A stretch of DNA of 64,000 bases from NCBI GenBank assembly GCA_031548545.1, contig JAVBQY010000007.1:146874-210873 (forward strand), in the 5' to 3' direction. The notes below the pieces were generated by a model. The model did no database searches, was not told the DNA's origin, and saw nothing but the letters and a program-made list of their open reading frames with translations. The number at the start of each line of letters is the position of its first letter. Positions within the stretch are counted from its first letter, which is position 1. This stretch comes from UBA932 sp031548545. Lineage in GTDB: Bacteria > Bacteroidota > Bacteroidia > Bacteroidales > UBA932. Positions 8,797-17,307 of the stretch are shown piece after piece. Made by a program: the position numbers and the translations under genes.

Positions 8797-10073
8797 CCTG
8801 CGGCCTCTTTCTTTGCTGCTTTTCCGGCCATCTTTCCGGCCAGAAAACCGGTAGAGAAGGCGATCTGCAGATTATATCCGCCCGTATCGGCGTCCAGGTC
8901 CAGGAGTTCGCCGGCAAAAGAAAGGTTATCTATTATGCGTGATCGCATGGTTTTATGATCTATCTCGTCCAGTGAAACGCCTCCGGCTGTTACCACAGCC
9001 CGCTCGTATCCCTGATACCCCGTCATCGGCATTCTCCATTGTTGCAGCATATGCAGCGTCTTCTCTATAGCCGCCTGTCGCATTTCCGTTACCTTGCGGT
9101 TGCTCTGGAGCCCTGCCGTGGCGGCAAAGCCCGGAATCAAGGCTGCAGGCAGCAACTTGCGTAACAAGGTCTCCATACTGCATTGCCCCAGCTCCAAAAT
9201 TTCATTTTGTATACGTTGTTGTAGCTGCATGGTGTTCACAGCAGGCTTCATATTCAGTACCAGCGCTACTTTCTGACCCTTTTCATAGGCTTCGATGGCC
9301 CGGCGGCTCAGTCGCAGCACCAGCGGTCCTTCTATCCCCGTAGCGTTGAAACTCATTTCTCCGAATTCCTTGTCTACCGGATCGCCGTCCAGCAACAACT
9401 CCAGTTCAACGTTTCGTAATGTAACGCCGTTGAGTAGCGGTGATTGGGTTTCAATAGCCAGGCCGGAGAGCGATGGCCGTGTCGGCGTGATACGATGTCC
9501 GGTTTCCGTTGCCATCCGGTAGCCGTCTCCTGTAGAGCCGGTTGCCGGATAGGACAGGCCTCCGGTGGCCAGAACGTAATGATCGGCCGTCAACCGACTT
9601 GCAATGCCTCCAAGTAGTACTTCTACGGCTTCAATATGCTGTCCGTTGCTGATGAAATGTTGTACCTCGGCATGGCAACAGATTTTCACCCCCTGTTGTT
9701 CCACCCATTGCTGTATTACACCGGCTACATCAAAGGCGTCCCGGGAGCAGGGATACACCCGGTCTCCCCGTTCTATTTCCATAGGTAAACCCCGGCGCTC
9801 AAAAAAATCCATCAGCGCGGTGTTCGGAAAATTATAAAATGCCGCCCTGAAAAAACGGTTGTTAGGAAATACATGCACCGCAAACTCTTCCCAGGCTTTA
9901 GCATTGGTAATATTACACCGCCCCTTGCCTGTGATGCGCAATTTGCGCAAGGGTTTCTCCATTTTTTCCAGCAACAGGACCCGCAATCCGCGTTCTGCCG
10001 CCTGTCCTGCGGCCATCATGCCGGCAGGCCCTCCTCCTACAACTATAAGGTCGTAATGTTGTTCTTTTTTCAC
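8793..10073 (-). CDS. NAD(P)/FAD-dependent oxidoreductase, BaiN/YhiN (HI0933) family
   Basis: A 426-residue flavoprotein. The N-terminus holds the FAD-binding motif DLIVVGGGPAGMMAAGQAAERG, followed by LLLEKMEKPLRKLRITGKGRCNITNA, a signature of the HI0933/YhiN family; near the middle VLATGGLSYPATGSTGDGY, and a C-terminal AGELLDLDADTGGYNLQIAFSTG that closes the FAD site. Family members include BaiN, but the natural substrate of most is unknown, so no reaction is assigned. The start is GTG at 10073, whose G is also the last base of the upstream gene's TAG (TAGTG), suggesting translational coupling with the small DNA-binding protein gene. Confidence 0.9.
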   Translation of the reverse strand: MKKEQHYDLIVVGGGPAGMMAAGQAAERGLRVLLLEKMEKPLRKLRITGKGRCNITNAKAWEEFAVHVFPNNRFFRAAFYNFPNTALMDFFERRGLPMEIERGDRVYPCSRDAFDVAGVIQQWVEQQGVKICCHAEVQHFISNGQHIEAVEVLLGGIASRLTADHYVLATGGLSYPATGSTGDGYRMATETGHRITPTRPSLSGLAIETQSPLLNGVTLRNVELELLLDGDPVDKEFGEMSFNATGIEGPLVLRLSRRAIEAYEKGQKVALVLNMKPAVNTMQLQQRIQNEILELGQCSMETLLRKLLPAALIPGFAATAGLQSNRKVTEMRQAAIEKTLHMLQQWRMPMTGYQGYERAVVTAGGVSLDEIDHKTMRSRIIDNLSFAGELLDLDADTGGYNLQIAFSTGFLAGKMAGKAAKKEAAG

Positions 10074-10339
10074 TAATGATTAATACCGTTCTCTACTAAA
10101 ATTTTTTTTGCCAGCTTAAGGATGGTAGGGTCGTCAAAGGTGACGATACCGCCATCGGCGCCGCCTTGTTCGAAATGCACGCCCTCGCTCTTACCTCCGT
10201 TAAAGTTGTCTGCTCCGAAATAATTCCGGATAGCATCGGGTGTAGTGTTCAGCAAATCGGCAATCCGTTGCATACTACCGTGCGGAAGCGCATGTTTGAT
10301 GCGGCGCAGCTCATTGAAAGAGATGTTTACTCGCTCCAT
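10073..10339 (-). CDS. Small helix-turn-helix-like DNA-binding protein
   Basis: An 88-residue protein conserved in Bacteroidales. The N-terminal half (MERVNISFNELRRIKHALP) leads into SMQRIADLLNTTPDAIRNYFG, which has the spacing of a helix-turn-helix with a recognition helix near residues 35-45. The C-terminal half is glycine- and aspartate-rich (GGADGGIVTFDDPTILKLAKKIL). I recognise the shape but no established function. Start at the ATG at 10339; frame upstream is open but AT-rich and not protein-like. It lies immediately before, and overlaps by one base, the BaiN-type flavoprotein, so they form a two-gene operon. Confidence 0.7.
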   Translation of the reverse strand: MERVNISFNELRRIKHALPHGSMQRIADLLNTTPDAIRNYFGADNFNGGKSEGVHFEQGGADGGIVTFDDPTILKLAKKILVENGINH

Positions 10340-10411
10340 AGCTTTGTTCTTTTTTAAATAGGTTGTAAAGCGCCATAAAGTTATAATTTTTTTATTGATA
10401 AAAAAAATGTC

Positions 10412-10419
10412 TACCTTTG
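10412..10419 (+). promoter_or_regulatory. -7 box TACCTTTG for the P-type ATPase
   Basis: Exact match to TAnnTTTG, 26 bases before the ATPase start codon, in an AT-rich intergenic region shared with the divergent HTH gene. Confidence 0.65.
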
Positions 10420-10445
10420 AATAATAGACGGAAAAACACAAAAAT

Positions 10446-13040
10446 ATGAAATATAGTGGTTTAACTGATGCTCAAGTAGTTGAACACAGGCAGCGCTTTG
10501 GACGTAATGATCTTACACCTCCGGTGCGGAGGCCGTGGTGGAAATTGTTGCTTGCTAAATTTAATGATCCTATTATCAAATTGTTATTATTTGCAGCCTT
10601 GCTGGCTCTGGTCGTAGGCTACTTTGAAGGAGGTTCTTATGTGGAGGGCTTGGGGATATTGGCTGCCGTGTTGCTAGCCTCCCTGATTGCCTTTTTTAAT
10701 GAATTTAAGGCCGAAAAGGAATTTGACATCCTTAATAAAGTGAGTGATGAGGCCCCGGTAAAGGTGCTGCGTAACGGACAGGCCACAGAGGTGCCTAAAA
10801 TAGATATCGTTGTGGCTGATATTGTTTTGTTGGAACAGGGCGATGAAATTCCGGCCGACGGCCGTTTGTTAGAGGCCTTTAGCCTGCATGTGAATGAGAG
10901 CAGCCTTAACGGAGAATCTATGCCGGCGGCCAAAGTGGCGGATGTCCCGGCGCATTATGATACCGCCTATGCCCCGAATGTGGTATTGCGCGGCACCACG
11001 GTGACGGACGGGCAGGGGGTGATGGAAGTGACGGCCGTGGGCGATGCTTCCGAAATAGGACAGACAGCCCGTGAGGCGACATCCATCAATGACGAACAAA
11101 CCCCGTTGAACAAACAGCTGAACCGCCTGAGCGGCATTATCGGCAAGTTGGGGATAGGCATTGCCGTGGCTACTTTTCTTTTATTGGCCGTGCGTGGCTT
11201 ATTGTCGGGCGAGATCAGCTTTTCCGCCTTGTCTCTTGACGATGCGCATGTTTTGCTGGTTTATTTTATGGTGGCCGTGACCCTGATTGTAGTAGCGGTA
11301 CCCGAAGGCCTGGCTATGAGTGTAACCTTGAGTCTGGCTTATAGTATGCGTCGTATGACACGTACAAATAACCTCGTACGCCGTATGCATGCCACCGAGA
11401 CCATGGGCGCCACCACCGTGATTTGTACCGATAAGACAGGTACCCTTACCCAGAACAAGATGCGGGTCCATGCGGATCATTTTGACAATACGACCATGGC
11501 CGGTGATGCCCTGGTCGTAGAATCGATAAGTTTGAACTCTACGGCCCATCTGGACCGTAGTAATATTACCGAAGCCCATCCTGTGGGTAATCCGACGGAG
11601 GGCGCCTTGTTATTATGGCTCTTTGACCGCCAGATAGACTATGAGGCCGAGCGCCGGAAAGCTACGCCGGTTGATCGCCTGCTTTTTACTACCGAAAATA
11701 AATTCATGGCTACCCGTTGTCTCTCGCCCTCCCTGGGTGTAGAGGTCATCTATGTAAAAGGCGCTCCCGAAATGATCATGAGCCGTTGCGCCCAACTTCC
11801 CGAAGGCGTACAAAACCTGCTTAAGACCTATCAGCAGCGAGGCATGCGTACCCTGGCCTTTGCCTATAAGGAAATAAAACCGGAGGTAAAAGGAGACTTG
11901 AAAGAACTCTCGCAGGAACTCTGTTGGCTGGGTTTTGTGGCTATAGCCGACCCGGTACGCGCCGATGTGGGGGAAGCTATTAAAAATTGTATGGATGCCG
12001 GTATAGAGGTGAAAATTGTTACCGGAGATACCTCTGCTACCGCTGTGGAGATTGCCCGGCAGATAGGACTTTGGTTGCCCTCCGACGGGACTGCGCAACA
12101 AATCACCGGCGCCGAATTTTCCGCCCTTTCGGACGAACAGGCGCAAGCCGTGGCCGGTAAGATCAAAATCATGTCGCGTGCACGTCCTGCAGACAAGTTG
12201 CGTCTTGTCAAGTTCCTCCAGAAGCAGGGAGAGGTAGTGGCTGTAACCGGCGATGGTACCAATGACGCCCCGGCATTGAATCATGCAGACGTGGGGCTTT
12301 CCATGGGCACCGGAACCTCCGTAGCCAAGGAGGCCAGTGATATTATCCTGCTGGATGACTCCTTTAACAGCATCGTGAACGCCGTACGGTGGGGGCGTTC
12401 ACTCTACCGCAATATTCAACGTTTTATACAGTTTCAACTCACCATTAATGTGCTGGCATTGGTGGTAGCTTTTGCCGGGCCTTTTATCGGTGTAACCCTT
12501 CCGCTCACCGTTACCCAGATGCTGTGGGTGAACCTGATCATGGATACCTTTGCCGCCCTGGCCCTGGCTACCGAGGCGCCCGAGAACAGTGTGATGAGGA
12601 ATAAGCCCCGTAAAATTACGGATTTTATTATTACCCATAATATGGCGGTGAATATCTTCTCTCAGGCGGCTGTGTTTATTGTCCTGTTGCTCGGTATGCT
12701 TTTTTATTACTCGCATGACAATAACGGGCTTATGCCACATGAAGCGTCCGTTTTTTTCACGGTTTTCGTACTTCTGCAGTTCTGGAACCTCTTCAATGCC
12801 CGCTGTTCCGGCAGCTTCAAATCCGCTTTCTCTGGCCTCCGCGAGAACCGGGTGTTTTTGATGATTGCCGGCCTGATTCTGCTCTTACAAATACTTATTG
12901 TACAGTTTGGCGGTCCGGTATTCCGCACTGATCCCCTTTCGCTTTTGGAATGGTGCTATATCATCGCCGGAACTTCCGTAGTGCTGTGGATCGGGGAGAT
13001 TATCCGCGCCATCAGCAGATATAAAATGAAAAATAATTAG
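10446..13040 (+). CDS. Calcium-translocating P-type ATPase (PMCA type)
   Basis: An 864-residue P2B-like cation pump of the inner membrane. Order of features: N-terminal cation ATPase domain; TM1-2 (KLLLFAALLALVVGYF); actuator domain with NESSLNGES (the TGES equivalent, ~155); TM4 with the ion-binding VAVPEGLAMSV (~283); phosphorylation motif CTDKTGTLTQ with Asp ~329; nucleotide domain with KGAPEMI; VTGDGTNDAPAL (~600-611); C-terminal TM segments with NVLALVVAF and the TM6 NLIMDTFAALALATE. These signatures fit Ca2+-ATPases of the PMCA/SPCA type; calcium export is the probable role, but manganese cannot be excluded. Single gene with its own promoter. Confidence 0.92.
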   Translation: MKYSGLTDAQVVEHRQRFGRNDLTPPVRRPWWKLLLAKFNDPIIKLLLFAALLALVVGYFEGGSYVEGLGILAAVLLASLIAFFNEFKAEKEFDILNKVSDEAPVKVLRNGQATEVPKIDIVVADIVLLEQGDEIPADGRLLEAFSLHVNESSLNGESMPAAKVADVPAHYDTAYAPNVVLRGTTVTDGQGVMEVTAVGDASEIGQTAREATSINDEQTPLNKQLNRLSGIIGKLGIGIAVATFLLLAVRGLLSGEISFSALSLDDAHVLLVYFMVAVTLIVVAVPEGLAMSVTLSLAYSMRRMTRTNNLVRRMHATETMGATTVICTDKTGTLTQNKMRVHADHFDNTTMAGDALVVESISLNSTAHLDRSNITEAHPVGNPTEGALLLWLFDRQIDYEAERRKATPVDRLLFTTENKFMATRCLSPSLGVEVIYVKGAPEMIMSRCAQLPEGVQNLLKTYQQRGMRTLAFAYKEIKPEVKGDLKELSQELCWLGFVAIADPVRADVGEAIKNCMDAGIEVKIVTGDTSATAVEIARQIGLWLPSDGTAQQITGAEFSALSDEQAQAVAGKIKIMSRARPADKLRLVKFLQKQGEVVAVTGDGTNDAPALNHADVGLSMGTGTSVAKEASDIILLDDSFNSIVNAVRWGRSLYRNIQRFIQFQLTINVLALVVAFAGPFIGVTLPLTVTQMLWVNLIMDTFAALALATEAPENSVMRNKPRKITDFIITHNMAVNIFSQAAVFIVLLLGMLFYYSHDNNGLMPHEASVFFTVFVLLQFWNLFNARCSGSFKSAFSGLRENRVFLMIAGLILLLQILIVQFGGPVFRTDPLSLLEWCYIIAGTSVVLWIGEIIRAISRYKMKNN

Positions 13041-13055
13041 ATGCTCATTATTTCA

Positions 13056-13138
13056 CCTCACGGCTCGTGAGCTCGCTTCGCTCGGTTCACTATTACTCGC
13101 CTCACGGCTCGTGAGCTCGCTTCGCTCGGTTCACTATT
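13056..13138 (+). repeat. Two direct 39-base repeats, 44 bases apart
   Basis: Copies at 13056-13094 and 13100-13138 are identical (cctcacggctcgtgagctcg then cttcgctcggttcactatt). Each contains a small hairpin CTCACG-gct-CGTGAG. A third, degenerate copy lies at 39656-39694. This repeat fills most of the 121-base gap between the ATPase and the thioesterase; both sites are followed by heptamer repeats and then a start codon. Confidence 0.85.
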
Positions 13139-13160
13139 TATTATTCACTATTCACTAAAA
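13131..13160. repeat. Intergenic tandem heptamers (TATTCAC/TATTATT)
   Basis: The sequence tcactatttattattcactattcac follows the 39-base repeat and runs up to four bases before the thioesterase ATG. It is the reverse orientation of the TGAATAR units found elsewhere. Confidence 0.7.
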
Positions 13161-13161
13161 C

Positions 13162-13566
13162 ATGTCCTCTTTCTCCATGACCTACCGGGTGGCTTACTAC
13201 GAGACCGATGCTATGGGCTACGTACACCACTCCAACTATATCCGTTATTTTGAGACCGTACGTACCGAGATGATCCGTGCTGCCGGGCTAAGCTATGCAG
13301 CTCTTGAGGCCTCAGGGGTAATGATGCCTATTATTGAGGCGCAGTGCCGCTACCGGCAGCCCGCCAAATATGATGATCTGCTGACCCTTAAGGCGGTTGT
13401 ACACGAAGCGCCTGCCGCCCGTATGCACATTGACTATGAAATCACCAATGCGCAGGGCCTGCTCCTGTGCACCGGTTTCACCTCCCTGGCCTTTATAGAT
13501 GCAACCACCCGCCGGCCCCGCCGCGCCCCGGAAGAATTTATACAAAAGATAATGAATAATATTTGA
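13162..13566 (+). CDS. Acyl-CoA thioesterase, YbgC/4-hydroxybenzoyl-CoA thioesterase family
   Basis: A 134-residue single hotdog-fold protein. The N-terminus YRVAYYETDAMGYVHHSNYIRYFE carries the family catalytic Asp (YETDAMGYVHH, about residue 15) and the helix that follows (TEMIRAAGLSY). Later strands (YDDLLTLKAVVHEAPAARMHIDYEI) match the typical fold. It probably hydrolyses short- to medium-chain acyl-CoA in the cytoplasm; the physiological substrate is not given by the sequence. Family length is 130-145 residues, so the gene is complete. Upstream is a repeat-filled gap. Confidence 0.87.
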   Translation: MSSFSMTYRVAYYETDAMGYVHHSNYIRYFETVRTEMIRAAGLSYAALEASGVMMPIIEAQCRYRQPAKYDDLLTLKAVVHEAPAARMHIDYEITNAQGLLLCTGFTSLAFIDATTRRPRRAPEEFIQKIMNNI

Positions 13567-13649
13567 GTATAATCCCTAATCTTTAATTACTTAATCAGCT
13601 ATAATACGTAGTTTCCGACGCGCTTACTCCCTTAGTCCCTTTTTTTGAT

Positions 13650-13657
13650 TATCTTTG
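13650..13657 (+). promoter_or_regulatory. -7 box TATCTTTG for slyD-like gene
   Basis: Exact TAnnTTTG match, with the start codon 22 bases downstream; predicted leader about 17 bases. Confidence 0.7.
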
Positions 13658-13678
13658 CAACTTAATTACAATAATAAT

Positions 13679-14209
13679 ATGAAAATAGAAAACAACAAAG
13701 TTGTATCCCTCAGCTATGAACTGAAAGTAGATGGTGAGGTGATCGAAACGGTGAACGCCGACAAACCCATGCAATTTATTTTCGGATCCGGATACCTTCT
13801 GCCCAAGTTTGAAGAACAGATCAGCGAAAAAAATATCGGTGATGATTTTGAATTCGTATTGGTTGCTACCGATGCCTATGGCGAAAATAACGATGAAGCT
13901 ATCGTGGAATTGCCCAAACATATTTTTGAAGTAGAAGGCAAAATTGAAGAAGGCCTGCTTACCGTAGGTAATGTATTGCCCATGTCGGACTCTATGGGTA
14001 ACCGTCTGAACGGTACTATCGAAGAAATCCGCGAAGACGTGGTGGTGATGGACTTCAACCATCCGTTGGCCGGCTCGGACCTGCACTTCAAAGGCAAGGT
14101 GGAAGGCGTGCGTGAAGCAACACAAGAAGAGTTGATGAACGGCCTGTTCGGCGAACGCGCTGCCTCTTGCGAGGGAGATTGCGGTGGTGGCTGCAGCGGT
14201 TGCCACTAA
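13679..14209 (+). CDS. FKBP-type peptidyl-prolyl isomerase, SlyD-like
   Basis: A 176-residue SlyD-type isomerase/chaperone. The N-terminal FKBP part begins KIENNKVVSLSYELKVDGEVIE, the inserted chaperone (IF) domain spans about residues 70-125 (from DAYGENNDEAIVELPKHIF), and the fold closes with DFNHPLAGSDLHFKGKV, a hallmark of SlyD. The C-terminus is short but metal-binding in look: SCEGDCGGGCSGCH holds four cysteines and a histidine, as in SlyD nickel tails. Start at the ATG at 13679, with a promoter 22 bases upstream; an in-frame codon 24 bases earlier would sit at the expected transcription start. A bidirectional terminator follows. Confidence 0.9.
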   Translation: MKIENNKVVSLSYELKVDGEVIETVNADKPMQFIFGSGYLLPKFEEQISEKNIGDDFEFVLVATDAYGENNDEAIVELPKHIFEVEGKIEEGLLTVGNVLPMSDSMGNRLNGTIEEIREDVVVMDFNHPLAGSDLHFKGKVEGVREATQEELMNGLFGERAASCEGDCGGGCSGCH

Positions 14210-14230
14210 GCCGGTACATCCCTGTAAATA

Positions 14231-14264
14231 AAAGGCGCCCCTCGTTCGTGAAGGGCGCCTTTTT
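14231..14264. terminator. Bidirectional terminator between slyD-like gene and ppdK
   Basis: Stem aggcgccc (14233-14240) / gggcgcct (14253-14260) with flanking A-run on the left and T-run on the right, so it can serve both convergent genes. Confidence 0.88.
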
Positions 14265-14289
14265 CATTTGCTGTCAATCAGCCTATTTA

Positions 14290-17037
14290 CTACTGATTTC
14301 CTTTAATCGCAGCCTGTGCCGCAGCGAGGCGGGCGATGGGCACGCGGAAAGGAGAGCAGCTCACATAGTTCAAACCGATGCGGTGGCAGAATTCTACAGA
14401 AGAAGGTTCTCCGCCGTGTTCTCCACAGATACCTACTTTCAGGTCAGGACGGGTCGAGCGGCCTTTTACGGTCGCCATGCTCAGCAACTGTCCTACACCT
14501 TTCTGGTCGAGCACTTCAAACGGGTCGTTTTTCAGGATGCCTTTTTCCAGGTAAACAGGGAGGAACTTCGCTACGTCATCACGTGAGTAACCGTAGGTCA
14601 TCTGTGTAAGGTCGTTGGTGCCGAAAGAGAAGAACTCAGCGCTTTCTGCAATACGGTCAGCCGTCAGCGCGGCGCGCGGGATTTCGATCATCGTACCTAC
14701 TTTGAAGTCGATACGGTCATTGTAAGCCGTAAATACTTCTTCGGCCGTTTTACGGATAACCGCTTCCTGCATGCGCAGTTCATGGAGATTACCTACCAGC
14801 GGTACCATGATTTCGGGGTTAGCCTGGATGCCTTTTTTCTTCAGGTTCAGGGCTGCTTCAAGGATAGCGCGGGTTTGCATTTCCGTAATTTCCGGATAGG
14901 TGTTGCCCAGGCGGCAGCCACGGTGTCCCAACATAGGGTTGGATTCGGCCAGTTCCAGTACACGGTTGTGTACGTCATTGGCGGATATGCCCAGGATTTT
15001 CGCCATTTCATTCTGGCCTTTTTCATCGTGGGGTACGAATTCGTGCAAGGGCGGGTCAAGCAAGCGTACGGTTACAGGAAGGCCCTGCATGGCTTCGAAG
15101 ATGCCTTCAAAGTCTGTACGTTGCATGGGCAATAATTTCTTCAATGCCTCACGGCGGCCGGCTTCATCTTTAGCCAGAATCATCTCACGCATGGCCAGGA
15201 TCTTTTCGCCTTCAAAGAACATGTGTTCCGTACGGCAAAGTCCAATACCCATGGCGCCGAAATCGCGGGCAACGCGGGCGTCACGCGGGGTATCGGCATT
15301 GGTGCGCACCAGCAGGCGGGCATATTTTTCGGCCAGTTTCATCAACTCGCCGAAATCACCGCTCAACTCCGGTAGCTGCGTTTCCAGCTTGCCTTCATAT
15401 ACGGAGCCGGTAGAACCGTTCAACGAGAGCCAGTCTCCCTCCTTATAAATCCGTCCGCAAACGGTCATCGTGCGGGCCTTGTAATCAATACTCAAGCTGC
15501 CTGCGCCGGACACACAGCATTTACCCATACCGCGGGCTACTACGGCTGCGTGGGAGGTCATGCCGCCACGGGCCGTCAGGATACCCTGCGCCAGCAACAT
15601 TCCTTTCAAATCCTCGGGGGAGGTTTCCACACGTACCAATATTACTTTGGCGGCCGGATCTTTCTGGACCCAAGCATCAGCGTCTTCAGCAAAGAATACG
15701 ATTTGTCCGGTGGCAGCGCCGGGGGAGGCGGGGAGGCCTTTGGCAATTGCCGTAGCCTTATCCAGCGCTTCTTTTTTGAATACCGGGTGCAGCAGTTCGT
15801 CCAGCTTGATCGGTTCACAGCGCAGCACGGCGGTCTTTTCGTCAATCAGTTTTTCTTCCAGCATGTCCATTGCGATCTTCACCATAGCGGCGCCGGTACG
15901 TTTACCGCTGCGGGTCTGCAGCATCCACAGTTTACCGTCCTGGATGGTGAATTCTATATCCTGCATATCCGTATAATGTTTTTCCAGATTGCGTTGGATA
16001 TCGAACAATTCCTTATATACAACCGGCATTGTTTCTTCCAATGCGGGATAATTGGCTTTGCGATCGGCCTCGCTCACACCGGCCAATACGGCCCAGCGTT
16101 TGGAACCTTCAATGGTGATCTGTTGCGGGGTGCGGATACCGGCTACCACGTCTTCACCCTGGGCGTTGATCAGGTATTCGCCGTTGAACAGGTTTTCACC
16201 CGTACCCGCATCGCGTGTAAAGGCTACGCCTGTGGCCGAGTTGTTACCCATATTGCCGAATACCATGGATTGTACGTTTACGGCAGTTCCCCATTCTTCG
16301 GGAATCTTGTTCAGTTTGCGGTACAGGATAGCGCGTTCATTCATCCAGGAGTTGAATACAGCCATTACAGCGCCCCAGAGCTGTTCCCAGGGGCAGACCG
16401 GAAAGTCTTTGCCCGTCTTCTCTTTTACGGCGGCCTTGAATTGTGCCACCAGTTCTTTCAGGTCTGCAGCGGTCAGGTCCGTATCATTCTTAACCTCCTT
16501 CTTTTCTTTCATGTGTTCGATGATCTTCTCGAACGGATCCACATCTTCCTTTTTCTCCGGTTTCATGCCCAACACTACGTCGCCGTACATTTGTACGAAA
16601 CGGCGGTAAGAGTCCCATGCGAAACGTTCGTTGCCGGATTTTTTGGCTACGGTTTCCACGGCTTCGTCATTCAACCCGAGGTTGAGGATAGTATCCATCA
16701 TACCCGGCATTGAAGCGCGGGCGCCGGAGCGTACAGATACCAAAAGGGGATTTTGATTATCACCAAACTTGGGGCCTGCTACAGCATCTTCTACTTTTTT
16801 CATGGCTTCTTCCACCTGTGTTTTCATCAGGCGGATGGTATCCTGTTCATTACGTCCCATGGCGAAGTAGTCGTTACACACTTCGGTGGTGATCGTAAAG
16901 CCCGGAGGCACGGGGATGCCGATCAGGTTCATGTCTGCCAGGTTGGCGCCTTTGCCGCCCAGCAATTCTTTCATCTTGCCGTTTCCTTCGGAGGTCTTGT
17001 TACCGAAGAAATACACGCGTTTCTTGGAATTAGGCAT
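14290..17037 (-). CDS. ppdK: Pyruvate, phosphate dikinase
   Basis: Interconverts pyruvate + ATP + Pi and PEP + AMP + PPi in the cytoplasm. The 915-residue product has the ATP-grasp nucleotide domain first (GGKGANLADMNLIGIPVPPGFTI at 28-50), the swivelling phosphohistidine domain with GGMTSHAAVVARGMGK (catalytic His ~496), and the PEP/pyruvate TIM barrel with RLLDPPLHEF, MLGHRGCRLG, MIEIPRAAL, GTNDLTQMTYGYSRDD and CGEHGGEPSS. Slightly longer than the usual ~875-890. Upstream lie a -7 box and the palindrome TTTCAAATTGAAA, also found before the butyrate operon, so control may be shared. In this fermenter it may favour PEP/oxaloacetate supply or ATP-saving glycolysis. Confidence 0.96.
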   Translation of the reverse strand: MPNSKKRVYFFGNKTSEGNGKMKELLGGKGANLADMNLIGIPVPPGFTITTEVCNDYFAMGRNEQDTIRLMKTQVEEAMKKVEDAVAGPKFGDNQNPLLVSVRSGARASMPGMMDTILNLGLNDEAVETVAKKSGNERFAWDSYRRFVQMYGDVVLGMKPEKKEDVDPFEKIIEHMKEKKEVKNDTDLTAADLKELVAQFKAAVKEKTGKDFPVCPWEQLWGAVMAVFNSWMNERAILYRKLNKIPEEWGTAVNVQSMVFGNMGNNSATGVAFTRDAGTGENLFNGEYLINAQGEDVVAGIRTPQQITIEGSKRWAVLAGVSEADRKANYPALEETMPVVYKELFDIQRNLEKHYTDMQDIEFTIQDGKLWMLQTRSGKRTGAAMVKIAMDMLEEKLIDEKTAVLRCEPIKLDELLHPVFKKEALDKATAIAKGLPASPGAATGQIVFFAEDADAWVQKDPAAKVILVRVETSPEDLKGMLLAQGILTARGGMTSHAAVVARGMGKCCVSGAGSLSIDYKARTMTVCGRIYKEGDWLSLNGSTGSVYEGKLETQLPELSGDFGELMKLAEKYARLLVRTNADTPRDARVARDFGAMGIGLCRTEHMFFEGEKILAMREMILAKDEAGRREALKKLLPMQRTDFEGIFEAMQGLPVTVRLLDPPLHEFVPHDEKGQNEMAKILGISANDVHNRVLELAESNPMLGHRGCRLGNTYPEITEMQTRAILEAALNLKKKGIQANPEIMVPLVGNLHELRMQEAVIRKTAEEVFTAYNDRIDFKVGTMIEIPRAALTADRIAESAEFFSFGTNDLTQMTYGYSRDDVAKFLPVYLEKGILKNDPFEVLDQKGVGQLLSMATVKGRSTRPDLKVGICGEHGGEPSSVEFCHRIGLNYVSCSPFRVPIARLAAAQAAIKGNQ

Positions 17038-17064
17038 AAATTAGTCTATTTTATTTCGTATATG

Positions 17065-17077
17065 TTTCAAATTGAAA
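17065..17077. promoter_or_regulatory. Palindrome TTTCAAATTGAAA, candidate operator of ppdK
   Basis: Perfect 13-base palindrome, extended by one pair (gtttca-aat-tgaaac, 17064-17078). It overlaps the predicted transcription start of ppdK. The identical 13-mer is at 58125-58137 before the butyrate operon. Confidence 0.6.
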
Positions 17078-17080
17078 CTA

Positions 17081-17088
17081 CAAATGTA
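17081..17088 (-). promoter_or_regulatory. -7 box TACATTTG for ppdK
   Basis: On the minus strand the octamer reads TACATTTG, an exact consensus match, 44 bases before the start codon. Confidence 0.6.
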
Positions 17089-17130
17089 CGAAAACGTTAT
17101 GAGATTACAAACAGGCAGGTATAAAACATT

Positions 17131-17230
17131 TGTTAACTTTTTACAACCGATTTTAATGTTAATTGGTTTTTTAATACTTTTTAAATGGCATTTTGAATTT
17201 TTAAAGCGTTTTTTAACATTTCTTTTTTAA
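17131..17230. other. AT-rich stretch with spaced T-tracts
   Basis: Eight T-runs of 4-6 bases (17138, 17151, 17167, 17178, 17191, 17198, 17209, 17223) lie at roughly helical spacing just upstream of the surface-locus promoter. The rest of the 270-base gap between ppdK and the lipoprotein cluster holds the two promoters and the palindrome. Intrinsic curvature is an inference. Confidence 0.4.
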
Positions 17231-17250
17231 ATGCCGCTTTGCGGGAGGTC

Positions 17251-17258
17251 TATCTTTG
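17251..17258 (+). promoter_or_regulatory. -7 box TATCTTTG for the surface-protein locus
   Basis: Exact TAnnTTTG match, 50 bases before the first lipoprotein gene; predicted leader about 45 bases. Confidence 0.65.
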
Positions 17259-17307
17259 CGCACTTAACAAGTTCGGATATAACAAAACAAATTATAACAA
17301 AAAAAGT

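Noticed and set aside
13053..13140. CRISPR array
   Set aside because: Only two direct repeats with a 5-base gap between them and no spacers; a dispersed intergenic repeat fits better.
15550..16713. 387-residue plus-strand frame inside ppdK
   Set aside because: Complete overlap with ppdK, no family pattern, product of codon bias in the opposite strand.
17038..17307. tRNA or small RNA gene in the ppdK gap
   Set aside because: No cloverleaf or terminator structure found; the gap is explained by promoters, palindrome and AT-rich DNA.
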